Positions 59,091 through 64,000 of a stretch of DNA of 64,000 nucleotides are shown piece after piece (position 1 is the first letter of the stretch; the number at the start of each line of letters is the position of its first letter). Below the pieces are notes generated by a model. The model saw only the letters and a program-made list of their open reading frames with translations, was not told where the DNA came from and did not search any database. The stretch is from NCBI RefSeq assembly GCF_900116535.1, contig NZ_FPAU01000004.1:124001-188000 (forward strand), read 5' to 3'. The translations under genes were made by a program, and so were the position numbers. The stretch comes from Kosakonia arachidis. GTDB taxonomy: Bacteria > Pseudomonadota > Gammaproteobacteria > Enterobacterales > Enterobacteriaceae.

Positions 59091-60101
59091 ATGAGTGCGT
59101 TAAATAAGAAAACTTTTCTCACTTATCTGAAAGACGGCGGTATTTACGTTGTTCTTTTAGTGTTACTGGCCATTATCATTTTTCAGGATCCCACTTTCTT
59201 AAGTCTACTTAACTTAAGTAATATTCTGACCCAATCATCGGTACGTATTATTATTGCGCTGGGGGTGGCGGGGTTAATCGTTACTCAGGGTACTGACCTT
59301 TCCGCAGGGCGCCAGGTCGGGCTTGCCGCCGTGGTGGCGGCGACTTTGCTGCAGTCGATGGATAACGTCAACAAAGTCTTCCCGCATATGGAAACCATGC
59401 CGATTCCGGTGGTGGTTCTGATCGTCTGCGTAATCGGCGCGGTGATTGGGCTGGTGAACGGTATCGTGATTGCGTACCTGAACGTGACGCCGTTTATTAC
59501 CACGCTTGGTACAATGATCATCGTTTACGGTATCAACTCCTTGTACTACGACTTCGTTGGTGCGTCGCCTATTTCTGGCTTCGCTAGCGGTTTCTCGAAC
59601 TTTACGCAAGGCTTTATCTCGATGGGCAGCTTCCGTCTGTCGTACATCACTTTCTATGCGTTGATTGCCGTCGTCTTCGTCTGGGTTCTGTGGAATAAGA
59701 CCCGCTTTGGTAAGAATATTTTCGCCATTGGCGGTAACCCGGAAGCAGCGAAAGTCTCTGGCGTTAACGTTGCGCTTAACCTGCTGATGATTTATGCCCT
59801 TTCCGGTGTATTCTACGCGTTCGGTGGGATGCTGGAAGCGGGTCGTATCGGTTCTGCGACTAACAACCTCGGCTTCATGTATGAGCTGGATGCTATCGCG
59901 GCATGCGTGGTGGGTGGCGTCTCCTTCAGCGGTGGCGTGGGTACGGTCATCGGTGTGGTAACAGGTGTTATTATCTTTACCGTCATCAACTACGGGCTGA
60001 CCTATATCGGTATCAACCCGTACTGGCAGTATATTATCAAGGGCGGAATCATCATTTTTGCCGTGGCGCTGGACTCATTAAAATACGCACGTAAGAAATA
60101 A
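59091..60101 (+). CDS. mglC: Galactose ABC importer permease MglC
   Basis: Inner-membrane channel subunit of 336 residues, as in E. coli, with eight to ten hydrophobic segments. The BPD_transp_2 signatures are SSVRIIIALGVAGLIVTQGTDLSAG and AIGGNPEAAKVSGVNV, the loop that contacts MglA. It follows mglA by 15 bp and ends the operon at a terminator. Confidence 0.97.
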   Translation: MSALNKKTFLTYLKDGGIYVVLLVLLAIIIFQDPTFLSLLNLSNILTQSSVRIIIALGVAGLIVTQGTDLSAGRQVGLAAVVAATLLQSMDNVNKVFPHMETMPIPVVVLIVCVIGAVIGLVNGIVIAYLNVTPFITTLGTMIIVYGINSLYYDFVGASPISGFASGFSNFTQGFISMGSFRLSYITFYALIAVVFVWVLWNKTRFGKNIFAIGGNPEAAKVSGVNVALNLLMIYALSGVFYAFGGMLEAGRIGSATNNLGFMYELDAIAACVVGGVSFSGGVGTVIGVVTGVIIFTVINYGLTYIGINPYWQYIIKGGIIIFAVALDSLKYARKK

Positions 60102-60119
60102 TTACGATATGCTCACTAG

Positions 60120-60146
60120 GCCCGCTTCCCGTAGCGGGCTTTTTTG
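60120..60146 (+). terminator. mglBAC terminator
   Basis: GCCCGCT and AGCGGGC pair around TCCCGT and are followed by a T run. Confidence 0.9.
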
Positions 60147-60226
60147 GCTTTTTTTTCACCGTGTTAAAGGTTTTTCTCACGGAAAATAGCGCCTGACGAC
60201 CACAAGAAAACTTCATAACAACTGAC

Positions 60227-60256
60227 TTGTTAAATTTTTCATTTCAATGCTACGCT
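60227..60256 (+). promoter_or_regulatory. Possible promoter of the BssS-like gene
   Basis: TTGTTA (60227-60232) and TACGCT (60251-60256) are 18 bp apart, 34 bp before the start codon. Confidence 0.4.
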
Positions 60257-60289
60257 GAACTCAGGCACAGCGTTTATAAGGAGATTGAG

Positions 60290-60517
60290 ATGAGCAGCGC
60301 AGGCGTATTTCCCGCATTCCCCGTCACTGGCTGGCAGGTTGGGGCAGTAGATAACGCGCATGGTGTGGTGATGAAGTTTGGCTACAGCACATCGCCAGCC
60401 GGGCCGGGCGCATCGGTGTTCGATTCGCAATTTTTTGATTTATCCCCCGACCAGGTCAGAAGCCTGATTTACGACCTGGAACGTTGTTTACATCAGTGCG
60501 AGGAGAAAGTGGCCTGA
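60290..60517 (+). CDS. BssS-like small protein
   Basis: A 75-residue protein starting at the ATG at 60290, with AAGGAG six bases upstream. Its core, FPVTGWQVGAVDNAHGVVMK, lines up with the E. coli biofilm regulator BssS (PLVGWDISTVDSYDALML) in the GW, VD and following hydrophobic positions, and both end in a charged helix. I infer membership of the BssS family, not identity with BssS. The gene stands alone between the mgl terminator and an unrecognised gene, where K-12 has preA, preT and yeiS. The biological role is unknown. Confidence 0.6.
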   Translation: MSSAGVFPAFPVTGWQVGAVDNAHGVVMKFGYSTSPAGPGASVFDSQFFDLSPDQVRSLIYDLERCLHQCEEKVA

Positions 60518-60718
60518 CAGCTATTTTATTCAACTGCCATCTGTGATGAATTACCAAATATATCATCGTGATGGCAGCTCATTATTTCAAAAATTACACA
60601 ATCGCTTTTACCCCCACAAATAATAATTAAGTTAATTCTGAATGCCTTCATCTGCATGACTATTTACGCTTAAAAGAATGAATCTGTGAAAGTTGTATAC
60701 GCAGCTCAGGGGGTGCTC
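60518..60718. other. AT-rich spacer
   Basis: About 200 bp of AT-rich sequence between two small genes. It includes the imperfect inverted repeat ACTGCCATC / GATGGCAG (60532-60577), which may end the BssS-like transcript, and an AT-rich promoter-like stretch before 60719. Confidence 0.4.
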
Positions 60719-61135
60719 ATGAATTTTGTGTATTTTAAAGTTGATAGTTTGCCGTACGAAAAAAATCACCAGGTCAGTTTCTATTTAAAAGGCGTAGAAC
60801 TATTGCGCGATGGCGATATTATCGCTACTCCAGGTGATATTAAAATTACCGAATTACCGTTCTTCTATTTTTGCATTGTGCCAACGGGTTTTCGCAAAAT
60901 AGAATTCCGTTTAAAAAATAGTCCACCGTCACGAATCGTATGCAGTGTGGGTTATCTGAAGACTGGTGAATATCTGGTCAATACGCCGGATGGCGAGGTG
61001 ATTTTACCGTTCAATGCTCTGAACGGATTATGGTCTCTGGAGCAGACCACTATTGACCACCGCGATTTTCTTGCGCGTCGTTTTACACTGATTCGCCCGG
61101 TGAAAAATACGACCCGCAACACATCAGTGAATTAA
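60719..61135 (+). CDS. Unrecognised 138-residue protein
   Basis: I do not recognise this protein. It begins at the ATG at 60719 because CAGGGGG lies 5 nt before it; a GTG at 60686 would add 11 residues. It has no signal peptide or membrane segment. The sequence is rich in beta-type stretches, for example HQVSFYLKGVELLRDGDIIAT and RIVCSVGYLKTGEYLV, suggesting a small beta-sandwich. Base composition is visibly more AT-rich than neighbours, and common codons such as TTA and AAA suggest transfer. It is convergent with sanA, 6 bp away. Confidence 0.7.
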   Translation: MNFVYFKVDSLPYEKNHQVSFYLKGVELLRDGDIIATPGDIKITELPFFYFCIVPTGFRKIEFRLKNSPPSRIVCSVGYLKTGEYLVNTPDGEVILPFNALNGLWSLEQTTIDHRDFLARRFTLIRPVKNTTRNTSVN

Positions 61136-61141
61136 ACGCGC

Positions 61142-61898
<757 letters not shown>

Positions 61899-61955
61899 CT
61901 ACTTTACCCGTCTGGCAAGCGCAAGAAACAGACGCTCAACTGCAGGCTTTTTCAT

Positions 61956-61978
61956 CACTGCGGGTTTTGCCCGCAGTG
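61956..61978. other. Stem-loop between sanA and cdd
   Basis: CACTGCGGG and CCCGCAGTG form a 9-bp stem around TTTTG, 9 bp beyond the cdd stop. No T run follows on either strand, so it is more likely an mRNA 3'-end stabiliser or boundary than a classical terminator. Confidence 0.55.
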
Positions 61979-61986
61979 TGTGGAGA

Positions 61987-62871
61987 TTAGGCGAGTTGCA
62001 GGTGTTCTATCTGATGACAGCCGATGGTGTGCAGCGTGGCGGCGGTAGCATCCCACTGAGTGAGCGGCGCGTCGGCACGTTCTGCCAGCACCGCCCGTTC
62101 AATATCGGCGTAATCATAACCGTTAAGGCTCAGCAGATTCAGCGCGCTTTGCAACGGCGGTAGCGATGGGTTGAAGGCGGCATTTTCGGCATACCGACCG
62201 CTGAAAATCTGCCCGCCACGACACAAGATGGCCACGCCGGCAGGTGAATTGGTATAAGGTGCGTGGCTCTGGTTCGCTGCGATAATTGCAGCCTGCGCCA
62301 GTTCATCGCCGTCCGGCAGGAAACCGTGATTGGCGGTATCCATCAGCAGCGTTTTTATCTCAAGATCTTTCGGACCAAACGCATCCGGCAGGTAATGGCC
62401 CAGCGTATATGGCGCGCGACCTGGCAGATGAATATGCAGATCCAGCCCGCTGTTTAGCTCATTCATAAACTGGCGACAGTGACCGCAGGGGGTGTAGTTC
62501 ACCGTTACGGCGGAGAGAGATTTTTCACCACGCAGCCAGGCATGGCTGATAGCGCTTTGCTCGGCGTGCACGGATTGTTGCAGGGTGCTGCCAGCAAACT
62601 CCATATTCGCGCCGAAATACCAGGTTCCGCTGATACCGCGCGCAATAGCGCCAACATTGAAGTGAGAGAGGTCAGTGCGGGCACAGGCGGCGGCGAGCGG
62701 CAGTAGCGCAAAAGCCAGTGCATCTTCGTCCAACCCACTCGACCGCTGCAATGTCGCCACCTGCTCTGCGCTCAGCATGGCAGGAAAGTGATCATCCGCC
62801 AGAAGAGGAGCCAGCGCAGTTTGTAAATTCTCCGCAAGCCCGGAAAAAGCAGTGTGAAAACGTGAATGCAT
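61987..62871 (-). CDS. cdd: Cytidine deaminase
   Basis: Zinc enzyme that converts cytidine and deoxycytidine to uridine and deoxyuridine in pyrimidine salvage. The 294 residues equal the E. coli dimeric form with an active N-terminal and a degenerate C-terminal domain. The catalytic motif is [13 protein letters not shown] with zinc-binding His and catalytic Glu, and [13 protein letters not shown] supplies the two Cys ligands. A perfect CRP site lies 60 bp upstream, in agreement with CRP/CytR control in E. coli. Confidence 0.97.
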   Translation of the reverse strand: MHSRFHTAFSGLAENLQTALAPLLADDHFPAMLSAEQVATLQRSSGLDEDALAFALLPLAAACARTDLSHFNVGAIARGISGTWYFGANMEFAGSTLQQSVHAEQSAISHAWLRGEKSLSAVTVNYTPCGHCRQFMNELNSGLDLHIHLPGRAPYTLGHYLPDAFGPKDLEIKTLLMDTANHGFLPDGDELAQAAIIAANQSHAPYTNSPAGVAILCRGGQIFSGRYAENAAFNPSLPPLQSALNLLSLNGYDYADIERAVLAERADAPLTQWDATAATLHTIGCHQIEHLQLA

Positions 62872-62930
62872 AACGGTGCCTCATAACAGTGTTTTGGAAT
62901 CGTAGTTTACGGGGCTAAGTGCCCCTTATG

Positions 62931-62946
62931 TGTGATTCACTTCACA
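62931..62946 (-). promoter_or_regulatory. CRP site upstream of cdd
   Basis: TGTGA-TTCACT-TCACA matches the CRP consensus exactly in both arms. In E. coli the cdd promoter has CRP sites between which CytR binds; a second site was not clearly seen. Confidence 0.85.
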
Positions 62947-63000
62947 CTGTATATGCAACTTATGAAACCCAAATAAGAAATGCGCGACGAATCGCAACTT

Positions 63001-63696
63001 TCAGCCGAACACAGCCAGAATCACCGGGAACAGGAATGGTGCGACCAGCGAGGTAATGATCCCGCAAATCACCAGCGCCAGGGAACCGAATGCTCCTTCC
63101 TGATAATCCAGCTCCGCACAACGCGCAGTGCCCAGCGCATGCGAAGCCGTTCCCATTGCCAGTCCACGGGCAGATTTGGTATGAATATGCATAATATTCA
63201 ACACGGTGTGTCCAAAGACCGCGCCTAATATGCCCACAAAGATAACGCAAACTGCGCTGATTGCCGGGATACCGCCAATACTGCCGCCTACCGCCATTGC
63301 AATGGGTGTGGTGACCGATTTTGGTAATACCGACGCGGCAATTTGCGGTGTTGCCCCCATCAGCAACGCAATTGCTGCACCGGAGGTCATCGCCACCAGG
63401 CTGCCAATAAAACAGATGGTGATTATCGATTTCCAGCGTGCGCGGATCTGGTGCAACTGTTCATACAAGGGGAAGGCCAGCGCCACGACCGCCGGTTGCA
63501 GCAGATCGTTCAGAACTTTACTGCCCTTAAAATAGTGATCGTAAGGTGTACGGGTGACTAACAGGATGGGGATAATTACCACCATCGCCACCAGTAACGG
63601 GTTGAGCAGCGGCATTTTAAACCGTGCGGCGAGTTTGCGCGCGGCAAAAAAGACCACCAGCGTCAGGGGTAATGACCACCAGATATACGTCATCAT
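63001..63696 (-). CDS. yohK: LrgB-family membrane protein YohK
   Basis: Inner-membrane protein of 231 residues with about six to seven segments, LrgB/CidB family. The signatures [29 protein letters not shown] and [16 protein letters not shown] are intact. In E. coli YohJ and YohK export 3-hydroxypropionate; in Gram-positive relatives LrgAB affects murein hydrolase activity and carries pyruvate. It overlaps the yohJ stop by four bases and lies upstream of cdd in the same direction. Confidence 0.95.
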   Translation of the reverse strand: MMTYIWWSLPLTLVVFFAARKLAARFKMPLLNPLLVAMVVIIPILLVTRTPYDHYFKGSKVLNDLLQPAVVALAFPLYEQLHQIRARWKSIITICFIGSLVAMTSGAAIALLMGATPQIAASVLPKSVTTPIAMAVGGSIGGIPAISAVCVIFVGILGAVFGHTVLNIMHIHTKSARGLAMGTASHALGTARCAELDYQEGAFGSLALVICGIITSLVAPFLFPVILAVFG

Positions 63697-64000
63697 TCTT
63701 TGCTACCTTTTTGTCCTGAGACTTTACGTTCGCCGTGTATCAGATGGGTACTCCAACTCACTACCAAAAAAGCAATCGCTGTACTGATCGTGCAGGAGAC
63801 AATAATCGGCCCAAACTGCGCCCGCAGCAGGTCGTAATATTGCATGACACCTACGCCAATCGGCACAAACAGCAGCGCCATATAACGGATCAACAGGAAG
63901 CAGCCTGGATTAACCCATTTTGCCGGAAGGATTTGCAGCGCCAGCAGCACAAACATAATCAGCATGCCAATGATACTGCCAGGGATGGTGATCGGCAGCA
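63693..64000 (-). CDS. yohJ: LrgA-family membrane protein YohJ (5' end outside window)
   Basis: Partial gene: about 100 C-terminal residues of a protein of about 132 in E. coli. The visible part begins [16 protein letters not shown] and includes [22 protein letters not shown], the LrgA/CidA signature. It ends in a charged tail [13 protein letters not shown]. The stop overlaps the yohK start (ATGA), so yohJ-yohK is one operon. The missing N-terminus would contain the first membrane helix. Confidence 0.95.
   Translation of the reverse strand, partial: LPITIPGSIIGMLIMFVLLALQILPAKWVNPGCFLLIRYMALLFVPIGVGVMQYYDLLRAQFGPIIVSCTISTAIAFLVVSWSTHLIHGERKVSGQKGSKE

Overview
This is chromosomal core DNA from a member of the Enterobacteriaceae. 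Almost every protein is recognisable from end to end as an ortholog of a known Escherichia coli K-12 protein, and gene order follows the K-12 gyrA-rcs-ompC to mgl-cdd-yoh stretch. Several K-12 blocks are missing and a few non-K-12 genes are present (mgtE, a SulP transporter, a relocated uxuA, a YbfB/YjiJ-type MFS gene, two small genes after mglC). This fits a relative such as Enterobacter, Kosakonia or Klebsiella rather than Escherichia; the genus cannot be settled from the sequence alone.

Layout. 1-9 kb: 3' end of gyrA, the Rcs phosphorelay (rcsC convergent with rcsDB), then micF divergent from ompC. 9-13.5 kb: apbE, the adaptive-response pair ada-alkB behind an Ada operator, and the ABC exporter yojI. 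13.6-18.2 kb: mgtE and a SulP transporter overlapping tail to tail, then mqo. 18.3-26.7 kb: tRNA-Pro(GGG), yejM-yejL, yejK, rplY, radD, rsuA-bcr and yejG. 26.7-33.9 kb: the yejABEF peptide importer and the c-di-GMP phosphodiesterase pdeN. 34-40.8 kb: mepS, lpxT, yeiR, yeiQ, divergent uxuA, efpL, yeiW. 40.8-47.1 kb: setB, the fructose PTS operon fruBKA under Cra sites, nfo. 47.2-55 kb: yeiH/yeiE, lysP, yeiG, an MFS transporter, folE-yeiB. 55-60.1 kb: galS and mglBAC. 60.2-64 kb: a BssS-like small gene, an unrecognised 138-residue gene, sanA, cdd and yohKJ (cut by the window end).

How the genes work together. Envelope genes are prominent: the Rcs stress phosphorelay, OmpC/MicF, the lipid A/LPS regulator YejM, the lipid A kinase LpxT, the murein endopeptidase MepS and SanA. 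Carbon uptake systems are controlled by Cra (fru), CRP plus GalS (mgl, galS), CRP (cdd) and probably UxuR/ExuR plus CRP (uxuA/yeiQ). DNA and RNA maintenance is represented by Ada, AlkB, Nfo, RadD, RsuA and tRNA-Pro.

I found no insertion sequence, prophage, CRISPR array or defence island, and no complete undescribed system. The best places for something new are a 144-bp element closed by a perfect 13-bp inverted repeat upstream of yejG, the AT-rich unrecognised gene at 60719-61135, the uxuA/yeiQ pairing, and the overlapping mgtE/SulP pair. Statements about K-12 gene order and about similarity to K-12 proteins come from memory of that genome, not from a search.
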